A DNA stretch of 64,000 bases, from positions 372,001 to 436,000 of the forward strand of contig NC_018419.1 of NCBI RefSeq assembly GCF_000287335.1, given 5' to 3'. Position 1 is the first letter of the stretch. Each line of letters begins with the position of its first letter. Position numbers and translations under genes: made by a program. This stretch comes from a secondary endosymbiont of Ctenarytaina eucalypti. Lineage in GTDB: Bacteria; Pseudomonadota; Gammaproteobacteria; Enterobacterales; Enterobacteriaceae. The notes under the pieces were generated by a model. It was given only the letters and a program-made list of their open reading frames with translations, was not told where the DNA came from and searched no databases. Positions 10,366-22,491 of the stretch are shown piece by piece.

Positions 10366-11972
10366 ATGATCGGATAGCAGCTCCATAAAACAACTCACTC
10401 ACCCTCAAGGCAGTCATGAATGACCCTTATGCTGGTCTAGAGAAGCAACGCTTCCAAGAACAAACAGAGTATTTCGCAATATGTTTCTCTGGGAGAGTGC
10501 TGTGATGTCTTGGTTTTGACTAGTGATGACTGATCCTGAATAACCCTAGGAGATACTGATAGCCGAATGTTTTCAATGTATAAAGCATTCATGACGATTG
10601 CACTCTCAGCAAGTCCGAGTATTGCATGACCCCGAAAGAAAGATGCGTGGCATGCTGAATAATGTCATCCGATGAGGGAATGTACACATGATCATCAACT
10701 CACTCACTACGAATAATGATATGCATAGACTCAGATAAAATGCTACAAGTTTCGTCTGTAAGAAATAGAAAATCCCCTATCAACTACTGAGGCGATAGTA
10801 ATAAACTGCTTTCTTTTTTCTATCTATCATGTCTGCCACCATAACGCTGATTTTCAATCGCATAGCTGCGCTCATACTGGGCTGTATAGCTTAATATTGG
10901 GCTATTCGATGCTGCGGAGATAGGTTGCTTGATTATCTCTTTCAAAAGAGAGCGGCATGCTACCAACGTGTTTCGTTACTGCTGTCATTTGATACGTGAT
11001 AGATGTTTGGATGCGTGTACTTTATAACGTTTAGCAGCAGCGATTCTGCTGTGTACTATTAACAAGTCAGAACAACACCCTCATCTGTAGCGCTGTGCAC
11101 CACTCCATTACCATTCACCCTACTCGAGGCTGTTCGAAAGGATTCTGTCGTCACGCTGTCTATCATCCTACACAAACGCTTTCAGGAGGGCGGTGTCAAG
11201 GACTCAATGCGGGATATCATCACGGGCTAAAAATTTGATGCTGATATCAAATGTCTTTTCTCGATTACTGTTTAAATATTACTCCGAATATCTTAGCAAG
11301 CGCTCTATAAGTTTAAGGATCGAGTTAACCAGCCTTTGAAGGCTTTTACCGGAAAAACAGATTATATCATGAATGCTGATCTATTCAACTGACACATGTC
11401 TTTCTGTCGTGTCAGTAAACTGCTTGCTCTCTAAAACGTAAACTCATGAAGTTAGACTTCAAACAAAATAGTTAGCCGAGAAAATACAGGTTTCTACTAT
11501 AACTTCATAATAAAGCAGCACAATTCTCTATCATTTGATGATTATTATCACCGCCCTGTTCATTTGACTGTCCGCATAGAAACATGGCCCGCCTAAGATG
11601 TCTAAAAAGCTTTTTACTTCGCACTAACAAGCACTGACTAATACAGTCAAACTTTTAACGAAACTCACTACTTAAGTGGCTTGTTGTCAACAAGGTAGTG
11701 AGTAATGCTAAACTATAGCTTTATCATAGAGGCTATCTTGTGCAATGTACATGGTGAGCTAAGCTCATGCTTTCTGCGCATCTCGATTTCCTCAATAAAG
11801 TTTAGGATATGCTGTAAAAATTACTTCGTTTATTAAGCCGACAAAGCAAATATTTTTAATTAAAATGCCGTTAGGAAAGCGCTTACCCCGCAGACCAGAG
11901 GTCTCTCGTGGATGCACAGAAAAACGTTTTCGTTTATACTCTGCGCAATTTTTATGATTTCGAGTAAAAAAA
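10366..11972. other. Eroded spacer between dead mutS and purT
   Basis: No gene recognised. In relatives mutS is often followed by pncC and recA, but I could not identify pieces of either. The right end holds the purT promoter region (see the separate entry). Confidence 0.5.
11918..11940 (+). promoter_or_regulatory. Partial PurR-like box and -10 upstream of purT
   Basis: AGAAAAACGTTTTCGT (11918-11933) matches the PurR operator consensus ACGCAAACGTTTNCGT at 13 of 16 positions. The right half-site and the central CG are intact; positions 2-4 of the left half are changed. TATACT (11935-11940) follows as a likely -10, about 33 bases before the purT ATG. In E. coli purT belongs to the PurR regulon. 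No purR is in the window, so whether the site is still used is unknown. Confidence 0.4.
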
Positions 11973-13151
11973 ATGATCACCATCGGCACCGCACTGAGCC
12001 CGGGAGCAACACGTGTCATGTTACTCGGGTCAGGTGAATTAGGTAAAGAAGTCGCCATCGAATGCCAGCGTTTAGGAGTAGAAGTGATCGCCGTTGATCG
12101 CTATGCTAGTGCCCCGGCGATGCACGTCGCGCATCGAAATCACGTGATTAACATGCTAGATAGCACGGCGCTACGCGCCGTGATCGAACAAGAACGACCG
12201 CATTTCATTGTGCCGGAAATCGAGGCTATCGCCACTGACACGCTATTCACTCTTGAGCAAGAGGGATATCGTGTCGTACCCTGCGCCAAAGCAACGTTGC
12301 TAACCATGAACCGTGAAGGTATACGCCGGCTTGCAGCAGAACAGCTCGCCTTCTCCACCTCGCGCTATCGCTTTGCCGCCGATCGGTCGGCATTAGATAG
12401 GGCGATATCAGAGATTGGCTACCCCTGCATCATCAAGAACATTATGAGCTCCTCGGGTAAAGGACAAAGCCTTGTACGCGCACCGGCCCAAATAGATGCT
12501 AGTTGGCACCATGCGCAGCTCAGCGGTCGCGCCGGTGGCGGTAAGGTGATCATAGAAGAGCTGGTATCATTTGATTTTGAAATCACCCTGCTAACCATCA
12601 GGGCCGTGGATGGTATTCATTTCTGCGCACCTATCGGTCATCGGCAAGATGATGGTGACTACCGGGAATCGTGGCAACCACAGAAAATGAGCAAACTAGC
12701 GCTATCGCGCGCGCAGGGGATCGCCGCCGAGGTTGTAACGGCACTTGGAGGATATGGTTTGTTCGGTGTGGAGCTCTTTATTATCGGCGATGAGGTTATT
12801 TTTAGCGAAGTGTCGCCCCGCCCTCATGACACCGGCATGGTCACCTCTATTTCACAGGACTTATCAGAATTTGCGCTGCATGTTCGCGCCTTTCTGGAGC
12901 TCCCGATAGGCAAAATACGCCAATATGGCCCAGCGGCATCAGCGGTGATCTTGCCCTCACTGGAAAGTGACAACATCCGATTTAGTGGCCTGGAGAACGC
13001 CCTAGAGGATGGCCAGCAAATTCGTTTATTTTCCAAACCCAGTCTCAAAGGAAAGCGCCGGCTGGGTGTAGCCCTTGCAATGGCCTCTACGGTAGAAAAG
13101 GCCACACAAGTAGCAAAAGCTGCCGCCAGCGCCGTAAAAGTGATCGGTTGA
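11973..13151 (+). CDS. purT: Formate-dependent phosphoribosylglycinamide formyltransferase (GAR transformylase 2)
   Basis: ATP-grasp enzyme of de novo purine synthesis: formate + ATP + GAR gives formyl-GAR + ADP + Pi, an alternative to folate-dependent PurN. The 392 residues equal the E. coli length. The N-terminal GAR-binding region shows [17 protein letters not shown] and [18 protein letters not shown]. The ATP-grasp region shows [10 protein letters not shown] and [32 protein letters not shown] and [13 protein letters not shown] are the family's metal/nucleotide-binding blocks near the C-terminal third. ATG at 11973 agrees with the family start (MTLLGTAL); there is no strong Shine-Dalgarno. 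The gene stands alone. It implies purine synthesis from formate is still made by the symbiont. Confidence 0.97.
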   Translation: MITIGTALSPGATRVMLLGSGELGKEVAIECQRLGVEVIAVDRYASAPAMHVAHRNHVINMLDSTALRAVIEQERPHFIVPEIEAIATDTLFTLEQEGYRVVPCAKATLLTMNREGIRRLAAEQLAFSTSRYRFAADRSALDRAISEIGYPCIIKNIMSSSGKGQSLVRAPAQIDASWHHAQLSGRAGGGKVIIEELVSFDFEITLLTIRAVDGIHFCAPIGHRQDDGDYRESWQPQKMSKLALSRAQGIAAEVVTALGGYGLFGVELFIIGDEVIFSEVSPRPHDTGMVTSISQDLSEFALHVRAFLELPIGKIRQYGPAASAVILPSLESDNIRFSGLENALEDGQQIRLFSKPSLKGKRRLGVALAMASTVEKATQVAKAAASAVKVIG

Positions 13152-14030
13152 TGCCAAAAAAAGAGGGGGGCGCGAAAAAGGAGGAGAGGGGGGGTTGAAA
13201 TGCTCGAAAAATAAGCCTGAGGGCTCAGATAGCGCTACTGTTACGGTTGAATACTGAAAAAATAACATATCTCTCCCTCACACTTGTTTTTTTCGAAGAG
13301 AACAAATAAAAATTTTGACATTATAGAGCGTTAATAGAGCTATTGTGGCGCTATGTAGGTGCTGTGAACCGCAATAATACATCCCTCTCATAGCGTTAGA
13401 TTGGTCCTCATTGTGGTTTTCGGTTGCTTTATTTATCGCCATCACCTCTCCTGCTTCCAGATCATCGTCAAAAAGAGACTTTATTAAATAACATGACAGC
13501 CTTTAAGCAGCAGCGTCGATGAAATAGTTACTTACACAACTACCTCTATAACAGCGCCATAGTTTACAATTACTAATCAGTCTCTTAAGAAAAGACCCCC
13601 TCAAGCAGATCGACTCCATGACAGAAAAGATAAATGCTTTAGGGATTGTGCTAAATAGATAGAGAATACTTCTCTATCGACTGAGTTTCCCGTCCGATTT
13701 TTTTAGTTAGATATTGCCTTCATAGCATTGTGCTCTTAATTTTTAAACGTATATAATGTCTATCCATCCGCGGACTATGCCTTTTGCATCTAGCAATAAC
13801 AGACGCTGCACATTCAAATAACAACATTAATACGGAGTGAAATAACCCATCGCGTCAGATCTCATCAAAACAGCACTCCTCAGAAGAAAAGCATTTTATG
13901 CTTAAGCGTTCATACTAGAAGTGCATGAGAGACTAGCCTTCAGGGACATCTAATCACGGCACAGTGTTGCAATAACCAAAAATATAAGTACGGTGCTACC
14001 AAACGTGCAGTATCTCCGGAAATAAAAAAC
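13152..14030. other. Eroded spacer between convergent purT and glyS
   Basis: No gene recognised. G-rich runs (13163-13194) directly follow purT. The remainder is AT-rich without readable homology. Confidence 0.5.
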
Positions 14031-16100
14031 CTATCTCAGCAGAGAGATATCTGCCACCTGCAAGAATAGTGCTTGCAACTGTGACAGCAAGTTCAAACGG
14101 TTTACTCGAAGCCGATGATCATCTGTCATCACCATGACACTATCAAAAAAAGCATCAACCGGCCCCCGCAACTCTGAGAGCGCCACCAAAGCTTCCTGAT
14201 AGTGACCGGCCTCTAGCATCGGCTTTAGTTTTTTGCCTAGGGCCACAACATAGCTTGCTAGCCGAATCTCCGCCGGGTCTTTAAGCAATGATTCCTGAAA
14301 GTTATCCTGGGGCGAATTATTCGATTTAGCTAAAATATTTGATACCCGCTTGTTAGCCGCTGCTAGGCCCGCAGCATTGCTAAGTGTGAGGAAATAGCTT
14401 ACTGCGCGTATCCGTGCATCAAAATCTACCGGGCAGGTAGGACGACGCACTAAGACAGCCTGAATGGCATCGCCTCTGTATCCCTTCTCCTCATACCAGG
14501 CGCAGCACCGACCAAGCATGAAGTCAATTACATTCTCTACCACGCAGTGATTGAGAATCTTGTCGCCATACAGTCGTACTGCCTCTTCCGTCAAAGTCTT
14601 CAGGTCAATGGGTAATTGTTTTTCCACGAAAATACGTAGGACGCCTAGCGCTGCGCGGCGTAGGGCGAAAGGATCTTGAGCCCCTCTAGGATGCTGATTA
14701 ATACCGAAAATACCGGCGAGCGTATCCATCTTGTCGGCACTGGCCACCGCGCAGGACACCAACGTCGTAGGGAGGCTATCGCCCGAAAAACGCGGTTGAT
14801 ATTGCTCTTTTTGCGCTAAGGCCACCGCTTCCGGCTCGCCATCATGGATGGCGTAATGCATACCCATTACACCCTGGATGTCGGTAAATTCAAATACCAT
14901 ATTAGTCATTAAGTCACATTTGGATAATAGCCCTGCACGCGCCGCCTGTGGCGCATTAGCTCCAATTCGTACAGCTATCCAGGCTGCCAAGGCTGCGATT
15001 CGATCGCTCTTCTCACGCAGTGTCCCCAGCTGCTTTTGGAACAGCATTGTCTCCAGGGCTGGCAGCCGATCTTCTAGCCTCTGTTTGCGATCGGTATTAA
15101 AGAAGAACTCGGCATCCGCCAAACGCGGGCGCATGACTTTTTCATTGCCTGAGATAATCTGCTGTGGATCTTTCGAATCGATATTGGCTACGAAGATAAA
15201 GTGTGGCAGTAGATTGCCCTTAGCATCATACACGGGGAAGTATTTTTGGTCACCTTTCATGGTGCAGACCAGCGCCTCTGTTGACACAGCTAGGAATTTT
15301 TCTTCAAAACAACCGGTAAGCACCACCGGCCATTCTACTAGGGACGTGACCTCTTCCAGAAGACTATCGCTTAGATCGGCCCAGCCACCCAATCGTTTAG
15401 CTGCCGCATCTACATCTCGACGAATAATTTCTTTACGCTGAAAATAGCTAGCCATGACCCGACCATGTTTTAGTAGAAGCTGTGGGTACTGGTCTGCGTG
15501 CTCTAGGATGATTTCCCGCTCTCCCATAAAGGGGTGGCCACGTAGCATGCGATCGGCCTTAATGCCAAGCACGATGCCCGGTATAAGGGCATCATCCAGC
15601 AACATGGTTACAGTGTGTACAGGCCGAATGAACTGGGTATTATTGTCGCCCCAGCTCATCATTTGTGAACTGGTCAGTTTACCCAGCGCGCTAATGACCA
15701 TATCGCATAGTAGGCCCTGAACGGGCTGCCCATTTACTTGTCTCCGGTAAAGCAGCCACTCTCCTTTTGCGGTAGTAAGATATTCCGCTTGACTCACCTT
15801 AATGCCGCAGCTGCGCGCCCATCCCTCGGCCTCCTTAGTAGGCTTAAGATTAGAATCGAACGCTTTGGAAATGGCAGGCCCACGCCTCTCAAAGCAATCA
15901 TCTTCCTGATTGCCGGCGAGTTCAGCGACTTTGACTGCGAGCCGACGTGGAGAAGCAAACCAGCTCACTTTGCCATGAAGAATACTAGCAGCATGAAGCG
16001 CAAGGCTTATGTTGGCAGCGAATCCCTCTGCCAAAGCGCGTAACGACTTTGGAGGAAGCTCTTCAGTGCCGATTTCCACCAGAAACGTGTGTTGCGTCAT
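14031..16100 (-). CDS. glyS: Glycyl-tRNA synthetase, beta subunit
   Basis: Beta subunit of the alpha2beta2 bacterial GlyRS; it carries tRNA recognition (anticodon-binding and HD-like domains) and is needed for charging tRNA-Gly. The 689 residues equal E. coli GlyS. The N-terminus [16 protein letters not shown] is diagnostic. Inner landmarks are [50 protein letters not shown]-type [19 protein letters not shown] and the C-terminal [12 protein letters not shown]. It is translated 16 bases after glyQ, forming the usual glyQS operon. A tRNA-Gly (UCC) gene is present at 55 kb. No break or truncation is seen. Confidence 0.97.
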   Translation of the reverse strand: MTQHTFLVEIGTEELPPKSLRALAEGFAANISLALHAASILHGKVSWFASPRRLAVKVAELAGNQEDDCFERRGPAISKAFDSNLKPTKEAEGWARSCGIKVSQAEYLTTAKGEWLLYRRQVNGQPVQGLLCDMVISALGKLTSSQMMSWGDNNTQFIRPVHTVTMLLDDALIPGIVLGIKADRMLRGHPFMGEREIILEHADQYPQLLLKHGRVMASYFQRKEIIRRDVDAAAKRLGGWADLSDSLLEEVTSLVEWPVVLTGCFEEKFLAVSTEALVCTMKGDQKYFPVYDAKGNLLPHFIFVANIDSKDPQQIISGNEKVMRPRLADAEFFFNTDRKQRLEDRLPALETMLFQKQLGTLREKSDRIAALAAWIAVRIGANAPQAARAGLLSKCDLMTNMVFEFTDIQGVMGMHYAIHDGEPEAVALAQKEQYQPRFSGDSLPTTLVSCAVASADKMDTLAGIFGINQHPRGAQDPFALRRAALGVLRIFVEKQLPIDLKTLTEEAVRLYGDKILNHCVVENVIDFMLGRCCAWYEEKGYRGDAIQAVLVRRPTCPVDFDARIRAVSYFLTLSNAAGLAAANKRVSNILAKSNNSPQDNFQESLLKDPAEIRLASYVVALGKKLKPMLEAGHYQEALVALSELRGPVDAFFDSVMVMTDDHRLRVNRLNLLSQLQALFLQVADISLLR

Positions 16101-16116
16101 GGCTACCTCTTATTAT

Positions 16117-17025
16117 CTAATGCGCCTTACACAGCGGGAATCCAATCGCTTCGCGTGAAGCGTAGTAGGCTTCCGCGACGGCTTTTGTCAAGGTGCGAAT
16201 CCGAAGAATATAGTGCTGGCGCTCGGTGACCGAAATCGCCTTACGGGCGTTTAGCAAATTAAAGGTGTGTGTTGCCTTAAGGATACGCTCATATGCAGGT
16301 ATCGGTAGTGGATTGTCCAGAGAAAGCAGGTTTTTCGCCTCTTTTTCGTACTCCTCAAAACAGGTGAAAAGAAAAGCCACGTTAGCATATTCAAAATTAT
16401 ATTTAGATTGCTCAACCTCATTTTGGTGAAACACGTCTCCATAGGTTGTTAGGCCTAGTGGACCATCGCTCCAAGCCAGATGATATACGCTGTCTACTCC
16501 CTGAAGATACATACCTAAACGCTCAAGTCCGTAGGTAATTTCCCCCATAATCGGACGGCACTTTAACCCACCTACTTGCTGAAAATAGGTGAACTGGGTC
16601 ACCTCCATACCATTAAGCCAGACTTCCCAACCGAGCCCCCAGGCTCCTAATGTGGGGTTTTCCCAGTTATCTTCCACGAAACGGATATCATGAATGGTTA
16701 GATCTAGACTAACTTCTCTTAGTGAGTCGAGATATAAGTCCTGGATATTCTCTGGAGAAGGTTTAAGTATGACCTGAAATTGGTAATAATGTTGCAATCG
16801 ATTGGGGTTTTGCCCGTACCGGCCATCGGTAGGGCGGCGTGTAGGCTGTACATAGGCGGCCGCTACGGGCTCCGGACCAAGCGCCCGAAGGTAGGTCATA
16901 GGATGTGAAGTGCCAGCGCCAACTTCCATGTCCATTGGCTGAACAATAGTACAGCCCTGACGCGCCCAGTAATGCTGGAGCGTTAGTATTAGGCTCTGAA
17001 AGCTCTTGGGATCAAACTTTGGCAT
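16117..17025 (-). CDS. glyQ: Glycyl-tRNA synthetase, alpha subunit
   Basis: Catalytic alpha subunit of heterotetrameric GlyRS, which forms glycyl-adenylate and charges tRNA-Gly. The frame is open from 17109, but homology starts at [17 protein letters not shown] (E. coli MQKFDTRTFQGLILTLQ), so the start is set at 17025, giving 302 residues (E. coli 303). Family signature blocks are [74 protein letters not shown] and [11 protein letters not shown]. The ribosome-binding site is weak. It is the first gene of the glyQS operon; the promoter is not obvious in the AT-rich DNA upstream. Confidence 0.97.
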   Translation of the reverse strand: MPKFDPKSFQSLILTLQHYWARQGCTIVQPMDMEVGAGTSHPMTYLRALGPEPVAAAYVQPTRRPTDGRYGQNPNRLQHYYQFQVILKPSPENIQDLYLDSLREVSLDLTIHDIRFVEDNWENPTLGAWGLGWEVWLNGMEVTQFTYFQQVGGLKCRPIMGEITYGLERLGMYLQGVDSVYHLAWSDGPLGLTTYGDVFHQNEVEQSKYNFEYANVAFLFTCFEEYEKEAKNLLSLDNPLPIPAYERILKATHTFNLLNARKAISVTERQHYILRIRTLTKAVAEAYYASREAIGFPLCKAH

Positions 17026-19433
17026 GTAGAATTCGCAGGTCTTTAAAGTGAATGTAATTAAGAGGGCGTTATTATACCCTCTGATGTTTAGATATATAGA
17101 CGGCATCACAGCAATAATTTTGCATGCGTACCGAAGATTGAATGAAAAAAGAGTTTTCAGCTTATCTCTTTACTGAAGGACAAGATAGTCGCATGCAATC
17201 TTACATACGACCCGAACATTACCCGAATCAACCGCTGATCAGCCAATAATTCGTAAGCAAAGTAATCTTTCGTATCACCTATATGATATCAATCACCTCG
17301 GGAGAGGCTAAAGGCTATAACGTGCAAGCAATAGCAGCACACATCTTTTTTATTCTTCAAGAATATTGGAAATCGAGTCTGCTTTTGGTATGTGATAGAT
17401 CGTTCTTCCCACCCATAATCATACCCCTGATTGGTTAGATAGGGATTGCGCTCTTTATTTACATTTTAACAGGTGTTGCATAACAACAGCCTGAAGGTCT
17501 CCTACAGTACGTGCGTAGTATTCTGAAGGCACGGGGGGTCATTAAAAGCATGATAACTGAAATGTCGCACTTCTCGATTGTATCATCACCCCCTTTTCAT
17601 CTTAATTTTGCAGAATCTTAACTGTTAAGCCTGTCATCTCATCCTTCCCCTATGAATTCATGCGATCGAAGTAAATACATATAGCATTCTCTCTCATGGC
17701 AGTCATTAACCGAAAATGATACTGCTATTGTCACATTAGCGATATTACCCAAGACGTCTGATCCCTACGGTGAAAAGTAGTATTTAGATTTCTAATGAAG
17801 TTGATACTTAACTCTTGATAGGGACGGCAATAGAACGTGTTGTAATGTTGCAAAAATGTAATCTACATGATTGATTATGCGGCGTCTTGATGAGGACTTC
17901 AAGAGAACTGCATGCCCTAGAGTTTTTGCGCCCTACGATGCACTAGTATGCAGCAATACATACAACCGCTTGCGCGCGAACATAGTGAAATAGATGTTGT
18001 GCTACTTCATCACATACCGGCAATCGAAATCACCTCAACGCTTGTTATGTATTGCGATAATTATATGTGCAGGCGCCGTACCGAGTACAGCATACTACTA
18101 ATGTAAACCCGCTTCTGGGCGCACTGACCGGTTCCGTGTTAGCACCTGCTAATACTACTTATGCTCAGTGGCACGGCCTCTATTATTGAATCAACCGATC
18201 AAAGTATGTGGATTAATTGATATTAACCTCTTATGTTAACTATAGTAAACATATTAAACTTTATAGTGCTCATTATGCTCAGATCACGATATGCATTTCA
18301 AGCAATGGTTCTCTGAAAAAATATTCACACTTACTCCCTTTTAGAGGGAAAAACGATTTAAGTAGCGCGATGATCTAAAAGTATAGATAAATCAGCTATT
18401 ACCGCATAACAACCCAAACGTCTCTTCATAGTCTAACCGAGCACTGTTCTAGTTAAAATGAACCTGAAAACACGGTCCTAATAATTTAACAGGTTCTGAG
18501 CGTTGCGCTAGTAATATTATCTGACTGCATTAAGTTGATGTGTAAACTATGATGTTTCCGGCTTAATATATATAGAATATTCTTCTCTCATCACGCACAA
18601 AAAACAGTTACCATCAGCATACAAAAGTTAATACCCTGTGAAAAGCACCTATCAAATCATTGATCTCCTGAGATTGAAAATATTTGGTGAAGAAAAATAG
18701 ACACTTTAATATATAGCCATCAAAAAATACAAAGCCAATCCATTACCCATCTAGTAGTCGATCGCGCGACACCGGAAATAATCTTTGAAGAGTGATCACA
18801 TAAAATCACCTTGAGGCACAGACTCTGCCGAAGCTTCTAAAGCAACTACATTCTAGCATCAGGTAAGTTTTAAATGACGGCACTGACGATGCAGGTTGCT
18901 GCCATAATCTGCTATTGAGGCAGGCAACACGGCTGCTACTTCTTCCGCTGCGAACCACGAAATATTATCATCTAGCCCCTAATGATTAGCATAATCACTG
19001 GCGGGTGAAACGTTTAGATCTGAAAAGCACTCATAATACCTAGAAAATGCATTAAGCTATCAGCAACGACTTATGAACTGAAGCGCGACAAGTTGCGGTT
19101 TAAAATACTGCTATATAGCTCTATCTGAAGCTACGTGACGTAGATGCACCAATCAGCAGCAAGACGATGACAATAAATCAAGCGCTAAATCACCTCATAT
19201 GGTTAGGGGTGTCGAATACGGTCCGCATCGCGCAATACAAAGTCCTAATCGTCGCAAGCTCGTGACAAAATCTATTTTATTCGACAAATCCCTGAAGCTG
19301 TCATGCGCCACATAGTGTCTGCCAGCTTAAGAGAGATAAAGCCTATAATAGTCAGGCGTCTATGGACTACAATATAAAAAAGCAGCTCGCACACCGCCAC
19401 ACGCATAATTATTACTTCAATAGGCGGTAAACC
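17026..19433. other. 2.4-kb eroded spacer between divergent glyQ and yafD
   Basis: No gene recognised on either strand. A slightly GC-richer patch at 17880-18200 probably held a gene, but its translations did not match a family I know. Just before yafD there is AGGCGG (19420-19425), used as its ribosome-binding site. Confidence 0.5.
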
Positions 19434-20252
19434 TTGAAAAAACAAACATATGCTCTCAGGTATGTCGCAGGTCAGCCTGTCAAGCGTATCTTTCCACCTC
19501 TCTCTTCGAACCCATTAGGTCAACTGCTGCCGGAGGGAAAACTTTTACTAGAATCGCGCTTTTTACGAGTGATGGTATGGAATATATGTAAACAGCAGTG
19601 TGCTAATTGGCTATCGGTGTTGCAAGGATTAAGCAAGAATGTTCAGTTACTCCTGCTACAGGAAGCACAAACCACGCCTGAGCTTGTCCGATTCGCCACC
19701 TCACATTATCTAGCGGCAGACCAGGTTCCTGCATTTCTGTTCCCACAACATCCGTCAGGGGTCATGACCTTATCCGCGGCTCATTCGGTCTATTGCTGTC
19801 CACTGCGTGAACGCGAGCCTCTTTTGAGATTAGCTAAATCGGCCCTGGTCACCGTATATCCGTTTTATAATAGGCAACTTCTGATGGTGGTCAATATCCA
19901 CGCGGTGAATTTCACCCTAGGCCTGGATGTATACAGTAAACAGCTAGACGCTATTGGTACACAGATTCGTCACCACAGCGGTGCGGTAATCATGGCGGGG
20001 GATTTCAATACTTGGAGCAGGCAGCGTATGCTAACGCTCTACCGATTCGCTGACAAGATGGGGTTGGTCGAGGTAAGGTTTGTCAACGACCAGCGCACTA
20101 GGGCATTTAGACGACCACTTGATTTTGTATTTTACCGAAACATCAGTGTCCGCGAGGCATCGGTGCTGGCAACTAAGGCTTCAGACCATAATCCCTTGAT
20201 GGTCGAATTCGAGCCCACTCAGATCAGCAGCGCGAACGAACGCTGGCGGTGA
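19434..20252 (+). CDS. yafD: Endonuclease/exonuclease/phosphatase-family protein YafD
   Basis: A 272-residue member of the EEP (DNase I-like) metallohydrolase superfamily, close in length to E. coli YafD (266). The fold's catalytic motifs appear in order: MVWNICK (Asn), LLLQEAQ (metal-binding Glu), VVNIHAVNF (His), MAGDFNTWS (GDFN, Asp/Asn) and [11 protein letters not shown] (terminal SDH). All key residues are present, so hydrolase activity is expected; the substrate is not known. Translation probably starts at TTG 19434, six bases after AGGCGG, matching the MRKNTYAMRYVAGQP-like family N-terminus. It stands alone, flanked by 2.4 and 1.5 kb of eroded DNA, which argues that it is kept by selection. 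Confidence 0.85.
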   Translation: MKKQTYALRYVAGQPVKRIFPPLSSNPLGQLLPEGKLLLESRFLRVMVWNICKQQCANWLSVLQGLSKNVQLLLLQEAQTTPELVRFATSHYLAADQVPAFLFPQHPSGVMTLSAAHSVYCCPLREREPLLRLAKSALVTVYPFYNRQLLMVVNIHAVNFTLGLDVYSKQLDAIGTQIRHHSGAVIMAGDFNTWSRQRMLTLYRFADKMGLVEVRFVNDQRTRAFRRPLDFVFYRNISVREASVLATKASDHNPLMVEFEPTQISSANERWR

Positions 20253-21774
20253 AAACTTCTCGGTCTCAGGAGGTAGTCTAGGCTCTTAATAGAGCGTTAT
20301 GAACAATGCATAACATCTACTTTCCCCACCGAACTTGCCGTTATTCCTGCTCATAAGGAATACGACGTTGCCTATGAGACGCGACTAAAATGCAGTGATC
20401 TATACAAATCTGAAAGTTTCGAGAACTGTGTTTTGCGATGAAAAGTGCTTAGCTGACTCCCTAGCGGCACACGTGCTCTCATCTAAGGCATTATTTAACT
20501 AATGATCTGCGTGATGAGGTTTGTTGCATTATAAAGCATGATTCTATTTTGCCATGCGGTTGACATAGGCAGTGACTGTTATTTGATGGCATATCGTTTT
20601 CATGCGCCCTAAAAATCTACGTGTGAGTTGCAGTGCCTTTATTGCGCTGAGCATTAAAGTGAACATATTTCATCCTAAATCCATTAAATGATTCTATACG
20701 CAGTATAGCAATCACAGAAGGCATCTATTATCATAAAAACGTTAACACATGGTGCATTATCTTTAATGCATAAATAGCAGTAGCCTAAAATTTTTTAATA
20801 AAAGAGAATTCCGCCCCTAAAAAGGGGGAGAATAATGTATGGTGACAAGACTATCTAGCCGTAGATAGTCTGCTTAGATGCAATTCTCTTTTCTAATGAA
20901 CTACATAATAGTACTTGCTGCGGTATAATCTATGACGAATATGATAAGAAAAGCCCCTCGCACCATCAGGCTCGCAGTGGCTTTCGGCTATTACGCTACA
21001 CATGACTAACGTAGCTCTCTATCAAAACAACAATAAGGCCGATGATCTAGCCGCGGCCAACGTGCATAATATTAGCCAATCCACGCTATAAACGTCACTA
21101 AATAATAGATAATCAATATTATCAGTAAAGTCGCATAACCTAAAAAACTAAACGCACGTGATCATGGGTCAATTGCTGATCTGAGATACGGATCTATTCT
21201 ACTCTACAATACTTTGGCTAGTCATCTTGGTCCTGATAACTAGCCTTACGTAGGCAAAAGGTGCGATCATGGGAGTAGTGAAAGCGCTTAACCAAATGAC
21301 ATTAGGCATGGCGAAGAATATCTGCATCGTCTAAACCTCAATCCTGCCGATCATCGTATCTTGCGTAGCGGCCTCACCCTACCTGCTAGTGATGAGCACC
21401 TGCTTTCCTTGAAAGCAAGATTCTCCCGGGACGCAAGAGGATAGATGGCTACCTATAGTAGGAGCAAAAACAGTTTTAAAAACTGACGATAGCCATAGCT
21501 CTCTAGCATCACCTACCTGTTGGTCACATTTTTATTCTCGGGGTCATGGTCCAATATTAGAGAGTGGTAGGGAACCGGCTCGCCTCAGCTAAATACCTAG
21601 TGTATGCTTAGAGCCTTCCAACCGATTACATGCATTGTCAGTAGAGACTGAAAGCATGTTTACTTATCTAAAAAGACAGATACTCACCCAGCCACCTGAA
21701 AAATAAACAAGCGCTCCTTCTGGTTTCATGAAGGAATGTATCAAAGCGGCATCTTATTAGAACCTAAAGCGCTT
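20253..21774. other. Eroded spacer between yafD and gpmA
   Basis: No coding gene recognised. It contains the nested stem element at 20800-20892 (separate entry). A moderately GC-rich part at 21000-21600 may be a former gene but gives no readable homology. Confidence 0.5.
20800..20892. other. Nested multi-stem element, possible structured RNA
   Basis: An outer perfect 11-bp stem (AAAAGAGAATT at 20800-20810 with AATTCTCTTTT at 20882-20892) encloses two hairpins. The first is a 5-bp stem closing an AAAA loop (20814-20827). The second is a perfect 10-bp stem AGACTATCTA / TAGATAGTCT with loop GCCG (20848-20871). The layout is that of a three-way junction about 93 bases long, ending in a T run. 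It matches no tRNA or riboswitch I know, and orientation is unclear because the helices work on either strand. Chance folding in AT-rich DNA cannot be excluded. Confidence 0.35.
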
Positions 21775-22491
21775 TTAGAGAAAATTCTCCTCAGCATTAC
21801 CGAGGTAGTAGTGCGTAATAGGTTTCATGTTTTCATCAAATTCATAGACTAGCGGTACACCAGTCGGTATATTCAGTTCTAGAATCTCCTCTTCGCTAAA
21901 ATTGTTTAGGAATCCGCCCATAGCACGCATGGAGTTGCCATGAGTGCTTATTATAACTCTTTCACCGTTCTGCATGCGAGGAAGAATCTTTTCTTGCCAG
22001 TCAGGCATGACGCGATCAATAGTTAACGCCAAACTTTCGGTGGTAGGCAGCTCGGCAAAGGTCAAGTTAGCATAGCGCGCATCGCATCCCGGGAAACGCG
22101 GGTCATCTCTGGTCAGTGCTGGTGGCATGGTCGAAAAACCGCGACGCCACTGTTTGACCTGTTCATCACCGTATATTTCCGCGATTTCAGTTTTGTTGAG
22201 GCCCTGTAGTGCGCCGTAGTGGCGCTCATTTAGACGCCAAGACTTTTCCACCGGTAACCAGACCTGATCCAGCTCATCTAGGATAATCCATAAGGTGTGA
22301 ATGGCCCGCTTTAGTACTGAAGTATATGCAAAATCAAACATATAGCCTTCTTTTTTCAGTAATTGTCCGGCCTGCTTTGCTTCTATTCGACCCTTTTCAG
22401 ACAGGTCAATATCGGTCCACCCGGTGAAACGGTTTTCGTTATTCCACTGGCTTTCCCCGTGACGAATCAGAACTAATTTTGTTACAGCCAT
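21775..22491 (-). CDS. gpmA: 2,3-bisphosphoglycerate-dependent phosphoglycerate mutase
   Basis: Glycolytic enzyme interconverting 3- and 2-phosphoglycerate through a phosphohistidine. The open frame begins at 22593, but [16 protein letters not shown] at 22491 is the family start and has GAGGGG 7-12 bases upstream, giving 238 residues (E. coli 250). Catalytic residues are present: His in LIRHGESQ, Arg in [10 protein letters not shown], Glu in [11 protein letters not shown] and the second His in [10 protein letters not shown]. The C-terminus stops after [11 protein letters not shown], so the flexible Ala/Lys-rich tail of about 12 residues seen in E. coli is missing. The residues just after the second catalytic His (MGGFLNN) are more diverged than the rest. 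Confidence 0.95.
   Translation of the reverse strand: MAVTKLVLIRHGESQWNNENRFTGWTDIDLSEKGRIEAKQAGQLLKKEGYMFDFAYTSVLKRAIHTLWIILDELDQVWLPVEKSWRLNERHYGALQGLNKTEIAEIYGDEQVKQWRRGFSTMPPALTRDDPRFPGCDARYANLTFAELPTTESLALTIDRVMPDWQEKILPRMQNGERVIISTHGNSMRAMGGFLNNFSEEEILELNIPTGVPLVYEFDENMKPITHYYLGNAEENFL

Noticed and set aside
14878..16043. Long plus-strand open frames (up to 187 codons) inside glyS
   Set aside because: They are antisense shadows of glyS; their Ser/Arg-rich composition mirrors its codon use.
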